From Asaia sp. W19 (GTDB taxonomy: Bacteria > Pseudomonadota > Alphaproteobacteria > Acetobacterales > Acetobacteraceae): 64,000 nt of DNA. The position numbers were made by a program, and so were the translations under genes. The DNA is taken from assembly GCF_003994335.1 (NCBI RefSeq), contig NZ_PNQZ01000013.1, positions 62,001 through 126,000 of the forward strand, given 5' to 3'. The notes beneath the pieces were generated by a model that did no database searches, was not told the origin of the DNA, and was given only the letters and a program-made list of their open reading frames with translations. Shown here piece by piece: positions 7,738-17,388 of the stretch (positions within the stretch are counted from its first letter, which is position 1; each line of letters begins with the position of its first letter).

Positions 7738-10356
7738 TCAGAAAGCAAGCTCGACCTGTCCGCCAAATTGACGCGCCTCATTGTAATAGCCCTGCAGGCC
7801 CGTCGTAACGCCCAGCGTCTTGAAATATACATGCTGCTCGGCAAACAGGTTACGCGCCCAGAGCGAGAACGTGGCCTTACTGCCGGTATTCCCCAGCCGC
7901 ACATTGGACACCGCCACACGCCCATTGACGATCAGGCCGCTATCCCCTTTGGGCTGATAGACATTTTTCGGGTTTCCGGTGCCAAGATAGACCGGGTCGG
8001 TCGTGTTGGCATAATAGCCGCTATCGATATTCCCATCGAGATGCGCGAGCACGGTAAAGCCCTGGAACGGCCGCACGTAATCCACCTGAAAGCTCCCCGA
8101 ATGCGCCGGCGTATAGCTCTGGTAGATCGGCACCAGCATCGGGCTGACCACGCCGATCGAGTTCGGATAGGGGTTCGCGGTCGGAGGGATATGGACATAG
8201 TTATAGGCGTAGGAGAACCCGATTGTCAGGTAGCGCAACGGGGTGACATTCAGCTCCGCTTCGACACCACTCAAATCGCCATGGCCGGGCGCGTTGATGG
8301 TCGAGGTCGTCGTGCGCGTCGTCAGCTGATTACCGATTTGGTAAGGTCGGCTGAAGTCAACCTGGATGTCTTTGTAATCCCCCCAATACCCCGCAACATT
8401 GAAACGCGCGCGGTGATCGAGAAATTCGGTCTTGGAGCCGACTTCGAACATCGAGACCGATTCAGGGCCGAAGGCTTCGTAATCCTGCGCGCGTGAATTG
8501 GCACCACCCGGCTTGTAGCCAGTACTCCATTTCCCATAGAGCAGCACATGTCGGGTCAGGTCGCCGCTGATTTCGAGCAACGGATCAACACGCGACCATC
8601 CGGCACCGAAATCGATCGGGCCCGAGACGCCCGCCGTATTCACGGGAGCCTTGTTATTCACCGTGGTCAGTGTGCCCTGCTTGCCGTCATGCGACCAGCG
8701 CAGCCCCGCAGTCAGGTGCAGGGCATCGTGCAGCACGGGCGGGGTATAGACGGCGTTACCATAGACACCCCAGCTCTTGGACGTCACATGGCTGGCGCGA
8801 TCGATGGGTTGAAGGCTCCAGTCATCATAGGCCGGGCCGGAAAGCAGCTTGTAGGCACTGCCCGCCGCATCGGTGAACTGGTTGGTGTAGAAGGCCTGCG
8901 CATTATCGGAGGCATGCTCGCGATAATAGATAAAGCCACCCTGGTATTTCAGGCGCTTGGTATGCCCAAAGGCCTGGATTTCCTGACTGATCTGGTTCTG
9001 CCAGAATCCCGCGAGCGAGTTACGCGCAAAGTTCATGCCGAGGAAATTGCCCGAGGTATTGGACATACTGCCTGAAGCCATGCCGTTATCGAACTGGCTC
9101 TGACTGAGGGAGCGATAAGCCGTGATCGAACGAAACGCCAGATATTGGGGTATCGCCTTATAGTCGAGCGTCATGCGGTGCCCGCTATTTTTCCCGATGC
9201 TCGGCCGCTCGGGCACGCCGATATTGGCCTCTTTGGCGCGCGCAGTTTGTAAGGTCGCGAGTTTGGCGAGCTTGTTCGACCCGCCTTTCAGCAACTGCAT
9301 CCAGAGCGTGGTCGTGCTGTCATAGGAATTGTCATAGGCATAATCGGCGGAAAAATTATCGACCGGACGATAGAGCGCCTCAACATGCACGCCATGCTTG
9401 TCATACTGGTTGAACCCGCCCGTATCCGGCAGCGGATTCGAGACAAGGGGCGAGCGATGCGCAGTGACCGCATCGACCTTGATGGCGAGATCGTGAAAGG
9501 CGGGCAGATCAAGATGCAACTCGCCCTTGCTGCTGCTGTAATTACCGAAACCGCCCACCAGGCGCATTCCGAATTTTCCGGTTGGCTTGCGGGTAATGAT
9601 GTTGAGCGCACCAGCCTCGGTATTACGCCCGAAAAGCGTCCCTTGCGGGCCCTTGAGTACCTCCATACTCTCGACATCGAACAAGGCGGTACCCAGAGCC
9701 TGAGGACGCGCGACATAGACGCCATCGATATACACGCCCACGCCCTGGTCTCGTGCGGGCTGGTTGCTGTCTCCGAGAACGCCGACGCCGCGAATATTCA
9801 CGACAAGTGCTGAATTACGCCCCGAGAACTGGGCGATACGCAGCGAGGGGATGGAGCCGTCACCCAGATCGACAAGCGAAACGACATGACGATTGGCAAG
9901 TTGTTTGGCACTGAAAACCGTGATCGATGCCGGATCTTTCTGGACGTTGCGCCCATGACCGGTGCCGGTCACGCTGATGCTTTCTGGCGTCGAAACATGC
10001 GCTGCGTGCTTCTTTGCCGCCAGATGTGCCGCTTTCGATGGGGGGGCTGCTGCGACCTGCACCGGGTCTTTCGCAGCGCCAACGGTCGTTTCCTGCCCGG
10101 CAGCACCCCGGCGGCTGGCCGGATGACGTCTGGTTTTTCTGGGAACCTCACCCCGACGAACAGATCCGCCGATCATATCCTGGGGGGCGCCCCTCCCGGG
10201 AGGGGCACTGACTGAATCTGCCTTTTCTGCGCGACCCGATGCAATTCCAGTAGATGGGTCGCCCTGCCCTGCACTTCCCTGCAGGTCAGCGGCAAAGGCC
10301 GAGCCGGTACAGCAAAGAAAAGTGACCACAAGGCACAGTCTCTTACCTCTCAACAC
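7738..10356 (-). CDS. TonB-dependent outer-membrane receptor
   Basis: About 872 residues. The GTG at 10356 is the likely start: a strong CAGGAGAGAG ribosome binding site lies just upstream, and the protein then begins with a good signal peptide (LCLVVTFLCCTGSAFA, cleavage near residue 22). A low-complexity Ala/Arg/Pro-rich linker of about 100 residues follows, then a TonB-box-like ESISVTGTG near 125-133, a plug domain (IRGVGV, YIDGVYV, LKGPQGTLFGRNTEAGALNI) and the beta-barrel ending in Phe. No STN domain, sigma factor or anti-sigma gene is adjacent. The ligand cannot be predicted; the plug resembles siderophore or carbohydrate-type receptors. Confidence 0.92.
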   Translation of the reverse strand: MLRGKRLCLVVTFLCCTGSAFAADLQGSAGQGDPSTGIASGRAEKADSVSAPPGRGAPQDMIGGSVRRGEVPRKTRRHPASRRGAAGQETTVGAAKDPVQVAAAPPSKAAHLAAKKHAAHVSTPESISVTGTGHGRNVQKDPASITVFSAKQLANRHVVSLVDLGDGSIPSLRIAQFSGRNSALVVNIRGVGVLGDSNQPARDQGVGVYIDGVYVARPQALGTALFDVESMEVLKGPQGTLFGRNTEAGALNIITRKPTGKFGMRLVGGFGNYSSSKGELHLDLPAFHDLAIKVDAVTAHRSPLVSNPLPDTGGFNQYDKHGVHVEALYRPVDNFSADYAYDNSYDSTTTLWMQLLKGGSNKLAKLATLQTARAKEANIGVPERPSIGKNSGHRMTLDYKAIPQYLAFRSITAYRSLSQSQFDNGMASGSMSNTSGNFLGMNFARNSLAGFWQNQISQEIQAFGHTKRLKYQGGFIYYREHASDNAQAFYTNQFTDAAGSAYKLLSGPAYDDWSLQPIDRASHVTSKSWGVYGNAVYTPPVLHDALHLTAGLRWSHDGKQGTLTTVNNKAPVNTAGVSGPIDFGAGWSRVDPLLEISGDLTRHVLLYGKWSTGYKPGGANSRAQDYEAFGPESVSMFEVGSKTEFLDHRARFNVAGYWGDYKDIQVDFSRPYQIGNQLTTRTTTSTINAPGHGDLSGVEAELNVTPLRYLTIGFSYAYNYVHIPPTANPYPNSIGVVSPMLVPIYQSYTPAHSGSFQVDYVRPFQGFTVLAHLDGNIDSGYYANTTDPVYLGTGNPKNVYQPKGDSGLIVNGRVAVSNVRLGNTGSKATFSLWARNLFAEQHVYFKTLGVTTGLQGYYNEARQFGGQVELAF

Positions 10357-10902
10357 AAAACTCTCTCCTGACCGGATAGGGGCCGCCACGCGCCGTCCGG
10401 GCTCATTTCGAACCGAACACAATCCCGATCGGTGCAGCGCAGTGACAAACCGTATCGGGACAGTTTCAATTAATTCGAAAAAGAAATAGTTTTGTGGCGA
10501 AGTAAGTATGAACGATGAAGATATTATTTCATCGTCATAATTGATTCATATTATAGAATTATTACACGCTTGTTCCGCCGATGGTCGAGGGCGTAAGCAT
10601 AAGAGGCGGAAAAGCGTAAGACCTATCAGTAAGCGCTGGCCAGCTCGCTTTGCTACCGTACGCTGCCCCTTCCACCCGCAAATCCGACGTGGCGAGCTCA
10701 ACCGCATTACCGTGGAACTTTAGAAAGGTCGGCCTCCTTGATGGAGGCCGACTATTGACGCATTCATATCCCGGCAATCGGACACCCTCCATTGATGAAG
10801 TGTTCTTCACAGGCGAGAAAGCCTTCAATCTGCCCGCCAGAGCGTCTTCAGAAGCGATTTTGGCAGCATCGCTGCGATTCAAAGTCCGGGTATACTCGGC
10901 CC
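10357..10902. other. Intergenic region with receptor promoter and a hairpin
   Basis: No convincing gene. The part at about 10455-10565 is clearly A/T-rich against its surroundings and probably holds the promoter of the receptor gene read leftward. A perfect ten-base-pair hairpin at 10728-10752 stands about 150 bases past the end of the DUF2142 reading frame; read on the minus strand it is followed by CCTTTCT and may terminate that transcript. The remainder has ordinary composition and no recognisable motif. Confidence 0.5.
10728..10752 (-). terminator. Perfect hairpin, possible terminator of the DUF2142 gene
   Basis: Arms 10728-10737 and 10743-10752 are perfectly complementary with a five-base loop. 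On the minus strand a pyrimidine run (CCTTTCT) follows. It is the first strong hairpin downstream of the gene ending at 10903. Confidence 0.5.
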
Positions 10903-12300
10903 TTACGGAATGTAGTAACGCGCCGTCACGCGATACAGGGTGACGTCAACCGAGAGAAGCATCCAGCACAGTGCCAGTGCACGCGCACTCCAGGCGATAC
11001 GTGGGGCTTCCCGCATAGGCATGAGAAAAACCATAAATGGGAGAAGAGGAATAAAGTATCTCCCCTGTACGCCGAACACATAATCCGCTCCCACAGGCGT
11101 GAAAGTAATGTATTCGAGCAGGAAGATAAGGAAAATGCTTCCGGCAAGTATCAGGGTGATAAAGGAGGAGTTCAGCAAAGATCGCGCGTCAAGCCCAGCC
11201 CTCCATCCAGAGACGAGTACCGCAATCAGCACAAGCGCTGTCAGATCATAGAACCAGGCGGGGAGTACGACGTCGATCCACCCGAGAACTCCGATCATTT
11301 CCTTCTAAAAGGCAATGCCCTCCATTCCCTGATGGGAGGTAAACGCACTCACGACAAGACGTATGGCATGGAAAGGATGATGAAGCAGGAACAGAACCTG
11401 ACCGGATGAAGAGCGCCCCTCCCACATAGGTATCATCACGAAGAACTTGACGAGCAGAGACCACGCACCAACGATCAGCAGAGAGATTAGACAATACTTG
11501 AGAAGGCTGCGCCAATTTTCACGGGATGCAAAAAAGAACGGAATAAAGATCAGAGGAGCATAGGCAGGGCGCCCAAGCGTGAGAAGTGTTACGAGTACAA
11601 AAAGAACCCTGACCGCTGTATCCGGCCTCGAACTCGCCAATGAGCCGATGCGTGCCATCAAGGCGGCTGCCAGCGTCGCCGAGCAGATCATCAACCCATC
11701 CTGACTGATGGAGGCGAAAAGTGAGAGCGTCATCGGGAGGGAGAGAATGACAAACAGAAAAGTCGCCCCAACACCCGGCATCAGATAAATGGAGAGAGCC
11801 CCAAGCAGGACACAGGCAACGCCACCGAAAGCCCGACTGACGATCAGAGCGTGATGAAGGTTGACGTGAATAAGCCTCGCCATACCCAGACCCACAACGT
11901 TGGGAATGTAGAGGAGTGGCGAGTAGATCGCCGTATTGGAGAAATCCTGATATCCCCTGTTGCCGAGCCGGATCGCTGAACCGCGCCGGATCATGTCGGG
12001 TGTTACTTTCACTTCAGCATGAAAGCGCATGGCACCGTAGATCTGATCCAGTTGATCGATACCGACCTCGACCTTTCCCCCCGAACGCGCTGGTGTACCG
12101 TGTTTCCAGGCGATGAGATGACCGGTGAGAATCTGATCGACACGCTTGAGGTGGTTGAACTCGTCGGAGTTCTCAAAAGGGGGAACGATCGCCGCAAGAA
12201 ACGCGACGCAAATACAGCCGCAGAAAAGGTATAGGCTCGCCAGAAACCAGCTTTCCCGCACATGCGAGAAATTCTGACGCAATTTATCGAAGAAAACCAT
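10903..12300 (-). pseudogene. DUF2142 membrane protein interrupted by an in-frame amber codon
   Basis: Two minus-strand reading frames, 12300-11308 and 11298-10903, lie in the same frame and are separated only by TAG at 11307-11305 plus two sense codons. Joined, they give about 465 residues with many membrane helices. The N-terminal loop after the first helix, VPPFENSDEFNHLKR, matches the PPF-x-x-x-D-E-x-x-H pattern of DUF2142, a polytopic family often linked to surface polysaccharide loci. The second half resumes with IGVLGWIDVVLPAW, a conserved C-terminal DUF2142 segment, so nothing but the stop is out of place. The ATG at 12300 is preferred over a GTG at 12333. It is an orphan with no polysaccharide genes nearby. 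Confidence 0.75.
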
Positions 12301-12648
12301 ATTCCTGACCGATCTCCATAACGCTTCATACACGTCGACACCAATTCGGGCCCACTGACCTGCATCTCATCGCCCCAGACTGCGCGCAGCATCGGTTTAC
12401 CGCCAATCCCCAAACACTTGCGGGCTGGTTCTGCGAGAAACCGCTCCTCCGTGGCGTAATTTCGCGCGTCCATCGCTGCAGGATGTGAGTCGACATGCCT
12501 GAACGGGTTCCTCGTCGCACCCCGACGGTTTCATGGCAAGATGTTTACAGCTTCGATATGAGTCACAGGCAAAAGTTTAACTGGCATCACGATGCCCTAT
12601 TCTCCTGCCGCGCTTCAGGCCGGGCCCCTGAGCAAGTGCTCCAGCCGA
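12301..12648. other. Intergenic region between the channel gene and the DUF2142 gene
   Basis: No supported gene. It must contain the 3' untranslated part of the channel transcript and the leader of the DUF2142 gene. A short 6-bp inverted repeat (12583-12596, GGCATC / GATGCC) is visible. Nothing else stands out. Confidence 0.4.
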
Positions 12649-13611
12649 TCAAACGGGCCGATCAGCTTCCTTTTCGATGTCATGAAGGCGGCGATAGTCG
12701 ATGCGATAGGTTCCCTGTCCGTCATGGATCACCATGTCGACAAAGCGCATTCCCTTCATCATCCGGGCGTGGTCATAGCTGCGTTGCAGCAGAACAGCCT
12801 GGCCTGTGGCTTCATCCGTGCCGCGCACGGTCACCAGGATTTCGGCGTGGGTGGCATCAAGCTGCTCGAGGCTCAGCAATGTGAGCGGGCTGGTACTGTC
12901 GATCGGATGCACCAGCGTCTCGATGAAGCGCAGTTCGGGCACTTGGGATTGAAGCAGCTTCAACGGAGAAAAGATGCGCGTCGGGTATCCGCCCTCTCCA
13001 ATCACGAACTGGGAAAGCGAGAGCTGAACGTCCATCGCCAGGACGGCACTCTTGCGTGAGTTGGCGAGCCTTATGCAGAGTGCTGGCGGGCTGGCCTGCT
13101 GGCTGATCACCCCCACCTGACTGAACAGGATCTGGGCGCGCGGCCTGGAGAATCGCGCAAATACGACACCGGTCGAGAGCGCATTGACCATCATGCCCAG
13201 CAAGGCTTCAATCGACACGAGCGCGTTCGCCATGTGGCCTGTGGGGGCCATGACCCCATAGCCGACGGTCGAGAGAGTCTGCACGCTGAAGAAAAACAAT
13301 GCCAGCAGATCGAGATCAGCGGCGTTGTTGATACGCGCATCGCACAGGCGATAGAGCAGTGCGAAAGCCAGATTGACGACGACATAGGCGATGGTCGACC
13401 ACCCCATGAAGCGGGGCCAGGAGGTGGTCAGGGCGTGGTGATAGAGATCGGTCCAGAAATTGCTGCCGATGCCGATCCGTACCACCGCAGAACGCTCGCG
13501 TTTCTGCCCCGCATCCAGTTCATCCTCCTGCCCCTGGAGCGGCAACCCAACCCGACCCTTGAGGAGGCGGCCCCATTCGAGGGGTCCTTTCTGGCTCTGG
13601 TCGCCCTTCAC
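12649..13611 (-). CDS. Inward-rectifier-type potassium channel (KirBac family)
   Basis: About 320 residues from a GTG at 13611, preceded by AAGGGCGAAAAGGAC. An earlier ATG at 13701 would overlap gltX by 68 bases and add non-conserved sequence. Architecture is Kir-like: slide-helix region, TM1 near 70-90, pore helix and selectivity filter TVGYG at 115-119, TM2 near 130-151, then the FARFSRPRA signature at 151-159 leading into a cytoplasmic immunoglobulin-like beta domain. It should form a tetrameric K+ channel in the inner membrane. It is 22 bases after gltX and may be transcribed with it. Confidence 0.9.
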   Translation of the reverse strand: MKGDQSQKGPLEWGRLLKGRVGLPLQGQEDELDAGQKRERSAVVRIGIGSNFWTDLYHHALTTSWPRFMGWSTIAYVVVNLAFALLYRLCDARINNAADLDLLALFFFSVQTLSTVGYGVMAPTGHMANALVSIEALLGMMVNALSTGVVFARFSRPRAQILFSQVGVISQQASPPALCIRLANSRKSAVLAMDVQLSLSQFVIGEGGYPTRIFSPLKLLQSQVPELRFIETLVHPIDSTSPLTLLSLEQLDATHAEILVTVRGTDEATGQAVLLQRSYDHARMMKGMRFVDMVIHDGQGTYRIDYRRLHDIEKEADRPV

Positions 13612-13633
13612 GTCCTTTTCGCCCTTGCCCTGC

Positions 13634-14968
13634 TCAGGCCAGTGCAGCTTCTTCAAGGCGACGCAACACAAGGGCGCGCCCCATGAGCGGCAGAAGCGCA
13701 TGCAGTTCCGGTCCGGCCTCTTCCCCTGTCAAGGCGAGGCGCAGCGGATGGAACAAGGCCTTGCCCTTGCGGCCTGAGACCTCCTTGAGGGCGTTGATCC
13801 ACTGCTTCCAGACTTCGCCATCCCAGGATTCTGCAGGCAGGGTTTGCCGGGCTTGTGCCAGGAACTCCGCCTCGCCACTCAGGGAAGGCGGCGCAATCTC
13901 GCCCTGCACCACGTCCCACCAGAACGCGATCTCGCCGGTCAGATCGACATTGCCGCGAATGGCGTTCCAGAAGGCCTCGCTCGCGCCCTCGGGCAAGCGC
14001 GTCTTCACTGCCTCGAAATCGAGCGTATGAAGCAGACGGCGATTGAGCCCGAGCAGATGCTGCATGTCGAAACGCGCCGCAGAGCGCGAGACATGGGACA
14101 GATCGTAGCTGGCAATCGATTCCTCGAGCGTCATCGGCACAGGGTCATCCGAACTGCCGATCTTCGAAAGGTAGGAGACCACCGATTGCGGCTCCATACC
14201 GTCATGGCGAAGCGCTCTCAGAGAGAGGGAGTCGAAACGCTTGGACAGCTTGCCACCGCCCTCGTCCAGCAGGAGCGGCAGATGTGCGAAGGTAAAACGT
14301 GAAGAACGGCCGCCCAGAGCCTCGATGATGTCGAGTTGCACGCCGGTATTGGTGATATGATCCTCGCCCCGGATGATATGGGTCACGTCGAGTTCCATAT
14401 CGTCCACGACCGAAGCCAAGGTGTAGAGCACCGTGCCATCGGCGCGGACCAGAACAGGGTCGGAGATGGCCGTCAGCTTGACCGACAGATCTCCCATGAC
14501 CAGGTCGCGCCAGCTCTTATGGCCGTCCGACAGTTTGAAGCGCCAATACGGCACCTTGCCATTGGCCTCGGCCCGTTCGCGCTGATCGGCGGTCAGGCGC
14601 AGCATGGCCCGGTCATAGATGGGGGGCTTGCGTGCCTTGAGCCGCGCCTCGCGCTTGGCGGCCAGTTCCTGCTCGCTCTCGAAACAGGGATAGAGCCGAC
14701 CGGACGCCTTGAGGGCCTCAATGGCCTTGGCATAGCGATCGAGACGCTCGGACTGATGCGCCATTTCGTCCCAGTCCAGACCGAGCCATTCCAGATCGGT
14801 CTTGATGCCCTGCTCATACTCCGCCTTTGAGCGTTCCAGATCGGTATCGTCGATGCGCAGCAGGAATTGGGCACCATGCTTGCGGGCATAGAGGGCGTTG
14901 GCAATGGCCAGACGGGCATTACCAACATGAAGATAGCCGGTCGGGCTGGGGGCGAAGCGCAGTTTCAT
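13634..14968 (-). CDS. gltX: Glutamate--tRNA ligase
   Basis: Class I aminoacyl-tRNA synthetase of 444 residues. The HIGH-type motif is HVGN at 14-17 inside FAPSPTGYLHVGNAR, and the KMSKS-type loop is KLSKR at 240-244. The C-terminal anticodon-binding region is shorter than in the E. coli enzyme but usual for alphaproteobacteria, which often have two GltX copies charging tRNA-Glu and tRNA-Gln. Which type this one is cannot be decided here. It starts 76 bases after the DsrE-like gene. Confidence 0.93.
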   Translation of the reverse strand: MKLRFAPSPTGYLHVGNARLAIANALYARKHGAQFLLRIDDTDLERSKAEYEQGIKTDLEWLGLDWDEMAHQSERLDRYAKAIEALKASGRLYPCFESEQELAAKREARLKARKPPIYDRAMLRLTADQRERAEANGKVPYWRFKLSDGHKSWRDLVMGDLSVKLTAISDPVLVRADGTVLYTLASVVDDMELDVTHIIRGEDHITNTGVQLDIIEALGGRSSRFTFAHLPLLLDEGGGKLSKRFDSLSLRALRHDGMEPQSVVSYLSKIGSSDDPVPMTLEESIASYDLSHVSRSAARFDMQHLLGLNRRLLHTLDFEAVKTRLPEGASEAFWNAIRGNVDLTGEIAFWWDVVQGEIAPPSLSGEAEFLAQARQTLPAESWDGEVWKQWINALKEVSGRKGKALFHPLRLALTGEEAGPELHALLPLMGRALVLRRLEEAALA

Positions 14969-15044
14969 GCTGCTTCTATGCCAAGCGCGCGGGCAATTTG
15001 CCAGTGCCCGTGCGCGCCGAGCACGATCAGAACTTCAGGCGCGT

Positions 15045-15812
15045 TCAGAAAACGCGCGAGAAACCGGCGCGCTGCAACTCGGCCAGTGCGCCCAACGCGC
15101 TGGGTGTAACAATCGCCCGCTTGTCGAGATGATTCGTGAGCTGCGCCGCAAGCTGCTCCTGTGCGGGATTTCCCGGGACGGCACCCAGTGCCAGCAGACG
15201 CCCCGCATGAGCCCAGACCGCGTTATGGCAGGCCAGAAACACAACGCCGCGTGCCTGAAGTGCCGGAATACCGCGCCCCGCCGCGCCATACGCGCCCAAT
15301 TCGTCCTGATGGTGGCGAGAGCTCCCCGTAGCGCTCTGCTTGAGCGGCAGCGGAGATTGCCCCGGCGAGGTCAGGCGGGCGAGATCGAATTGCGACCATG
15401 CGGCCTCGTCATAAAGCGCAAGCTGCGCCTCGCCCCAGAGCGCCATGACCAGAAGCGCGTCGGGATGACCGAAGGCAAAGATCTCGCTGTTCAGCAGATT
15501 CTGAGCCTCGACGGGCCAGGCCCCGGAAAGGGCAGTCCCCGTCCCGATCATCCGCTCCGCCCCGCGATAGGCGCGCAGAGCATCGAAGGCGACGTCGTCC
15601 CACAGATCCGGATGATCCAGCAGCCGAGGCAGCGTCGTGAACTCACGACGACGCGGCAAAGCGGTCAACTGGCGGCTCAGATCCGGCAGATGGGTTTCGG
15701 GGGCCGGGGGCGCGGGGGTCGGTAGCACCGGCCGTGCGGCCCGCGCGGCGAAAGGAAGAACGACACCCAGAGAGGTAGCGGCGATGATGAGCTGACGACG
15801 CGGCAGGGTCAT
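15045..15812 (-). CDS. Tat-exported DsrE-like protein of unknown function
   Basis: A 255-residue protein with a twin-arginine leader at the very start (PRRQLIIAATSLG, cleavage after about residue 25), so it should be exported folded to the periplasm. A Pro/Ala-rich spacer follows. The mature part has alternating strands and helices, including LLVMALWGEAQLALYD, GVVFLACHNAVWAHAG and VTPSALGALAELQ. These match the general pattern of DsrE/DsrF-like proteins with one cysteine in the CHN segment, but the assignment is by pattern only. Its ATG shares one base with the stop of the acidic protein upstream (TGATG), so translation is coupled. Tat genes lie elsewhere in the window. Confidence 0.6.
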   Translation of the reverse strand: MTLPRRQLIIAATSLGVVLPFAARAARPVLPTPAPPAPETHLPDLSRQLTALPRRREFTTLPRLLDHPDLWDDVAFDALRAYRGAERMIGTGTALSGAWPVEAQNLLNSEIFAFGHPDALLVMALWGEAQLALYDEAAWSQFDLARLTSPGQSPLPLKQSATGSSRHHQDELGAYGAAGRGIPALQARGVVFLACHNAVWAHAGRLLALGAVPGNPAQEQLAAQLTNHLDKRAIVTPSALGALAELQRAGFSRVF

Positions 15813-16186
15813 CAGAGCTCTACCTCCTCGTCATCCTCCACAAGTCGTCGCGGGTCGAGCGTACGCCAGTCACGTTCCATGGGGGTGGCAGGCGTCGCCG
15901 CGAAATCCTCGAGTTCCGAGGCCGATTTCCAGCCATCATCCCCGGCTTCGACCACAATCGCGTCCTCACCAAACGAAAACCAGGCTTCCAGCACCTCACG
16001 CCCGACAGCCCCGCCAACACGGCAGCGTTCCACACTGTCACGCACATAGGCCCGGGCATAGGCATTGGCATGGGCAAGGTCCTGGAAGTCCTTGACCTCC
16101 TCGACGATCCCCTCCTCGGCGCCACCCGAATTATCAAGAATCCTGACGAACCAGCCGCGATCGGGTTCTGCTTCTGAGCTGCTCAT
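15812..16186 (-). CDS. Small acidic conserved-type protein, function unknown
   Basis: 124 residues, strongly acidic, especially the end (VEDDEEVEL). It has no signal peptide and no membrane helix. A GWFVRILDNSGG start suggests a beta strand, followed by helix-forming segments. I do not recognise a family. It overlaps pncB by four bases upstream and shares one base with the Tat-exported gene downstream, so it is translated within the DAHP synthase-pncB operon. The tight packing argues that it is a real gene. Confidence 0.6.
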   Translation of the reverse strand: MSSSEAEPDRGWFVRILDNSGGAEEGIVEEVKDFQDLAHANAYARAYVRDSVERCRVGGAVGREVLEAWFSFGEDAIVVEAGDDGWKSASELEDFAATPATPMERDWRTLDPRRLVEDDEEVEL

Positions 16187-17388
16187 GCGCCATTCTCCTT
16201 GGACTTGCTCTGTATCTTCTGAAGGAGGAATTCGCGGCCGACCTTGACCCGCTTCTCCCCGTCATAAGCGACGATATCGGCGGTGGCGTAGGTTTCGTTC
16301 CATTTGACCGGAATAAACGATCCGGTGCCGACCACATCGAGCGGGGCGTGGGAGTCGCGCATGGTCATGCATTTCTCCAGACCGAACCCTGAGGAGACGA
16401 TGATCTTCACTTCCGTGAAGCCCGCCGCATTCAACTGTTCACGCATCCACCAGATCGCGGCTGCCGAAACGCCCGTCCCGACCAGATCCTTCAATTCGTG
16501 ATCGGAGCGATAGCGCCTGATCGTGCCCGGCGTATGACGTTCCAGCACGGCATAGGACGACTGGGGATCAAGCCCCTCGATGAAGCGCCCACCATGGGTG
16601 TCGAGACGCACACTGATGCGCCCCTGCGCCGCCAGTTCCGGAAAACGATGGCAGACGGCCAGCGCATCAGTGATCTCCTGACCGAAATAATCGACCAGCA
16701 CCACCAGCGGATCGTCGGGATAGACCTCGCGATACATCTCGGCGGCGCGCAACGTGGAGCCGGCATAGCCGATCAGCGCATGGGGCATGGTCCCCAGCCC
16801 GTGATCCTGACCGAAGAAGGCCGCGGTCACGTCATTGGCACAGCCAACGAAACCACGCGCGCCCTCGCGTCGTGCAGCGCGCGACCCGATGGACGCCGCA
16901 TAGCCCATCATCTCCTGCATTTCGAACCCGGCGCAATGACGGGCCTCCATGGCCATGAAGGCGGCATCCGGCAAAGCGAGCGCCATCTGATAGGCATTAT
17001 GCGCAGCCACACAGGCCGAGCCGAGCTTCTGGAGCAGCAGGGTTTCCAGCGGAGCAAGCTTCGTAAAGGGGCCGGTCAGATAAAGCAGGGGCTCTCCTGC
17101 CCCGACCCAGCTTCCTTCCGCCGAGATGATGTCGATCGCGACCTCGAAACCCTGCTCGCGCGCCACGTTTTCGAGCCAGGCCACCATCAGCCCGTGCGCA
17201 GCAATCACCGGGCGCCGGATGAACAGCGCATAGGTGACCTCACACTCGCCGAAGCGCGACACAATGGCCTGGGTGCGATTGAAATACGCATCCGTCCGTG
17301 CCGCGATCTCGCCAGGCGTCAGCGAGAGTCTGGGGCTGAGCGCCGCATCGAGTGCTGCGCGTCCCTCATCCGCCTTGGGCGGGGTCAT
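16183..17388 (-). CDS. pncB: Nicotinate phosphoribosyltransferase
   Basis: 401 residues; joins nicotinate and PRPP to nicotinate mononucleotide in the NAD salvage pathway. The family block [14 protein letters not shown] is at about 204-217, next to a helix rich in acidic residues, and a VDYFGQE strand follows. The late phosphate-binding region shows VVGTGSFIP. It overlaps the DAHP synthase gene by four bases (ATGA) and the next gene by four bases, indicating translational coupling. Linkage of NAD salvage to aromatic synthesis may simply reflect shared transcription. Confidence 0.93.
   Translation of the reverse strand: MTPPKADEGRAALDAALSPRLSLTPGEIAARTDAYFNRTQAIVSRFGECEVTYALFIRRPVIAAHGLMVAWLENVAREQGFEVAIDIISAEGSWVGAGEPLLYLTGPFTKLAPLETLLLQKLGSACVAAHNAYQMALALPDAAFMAMEARHCAGFEMQEMMGYAASIGSRAARREGARGFVGCANDVTAAFFGQDHGLGTMPHALIGYAGSTLRAAEMYREVYPDDPLVVLVDYFGQEITDALAVCHRFPELAAQGRISVRLDTHGGRFIEGLDPQSSYAVLERHTPGTIRRYRSDHELKDLVGTGVSAAAIWWMREQLNAAGFTEVKIIVSSGFGLEKCMTMRDSHAPLDVVGTGSFIPVKWNETYATADIVAYDGEKRVKVGREFLLQKIQSKSKENGA

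Noticed and set aside
10562-10882. 106-codon minus-strand frame in the gap beyond the receptor
   Set aside because: No ribosome binding site or family, and it runs through the hairpin at 10728-10752.
12009-12473. Minus-strand frame starting upstream of the DUF2142 gene
   Set aside because: It enters the DUF2142 gene in another frame and has no recognisable product.
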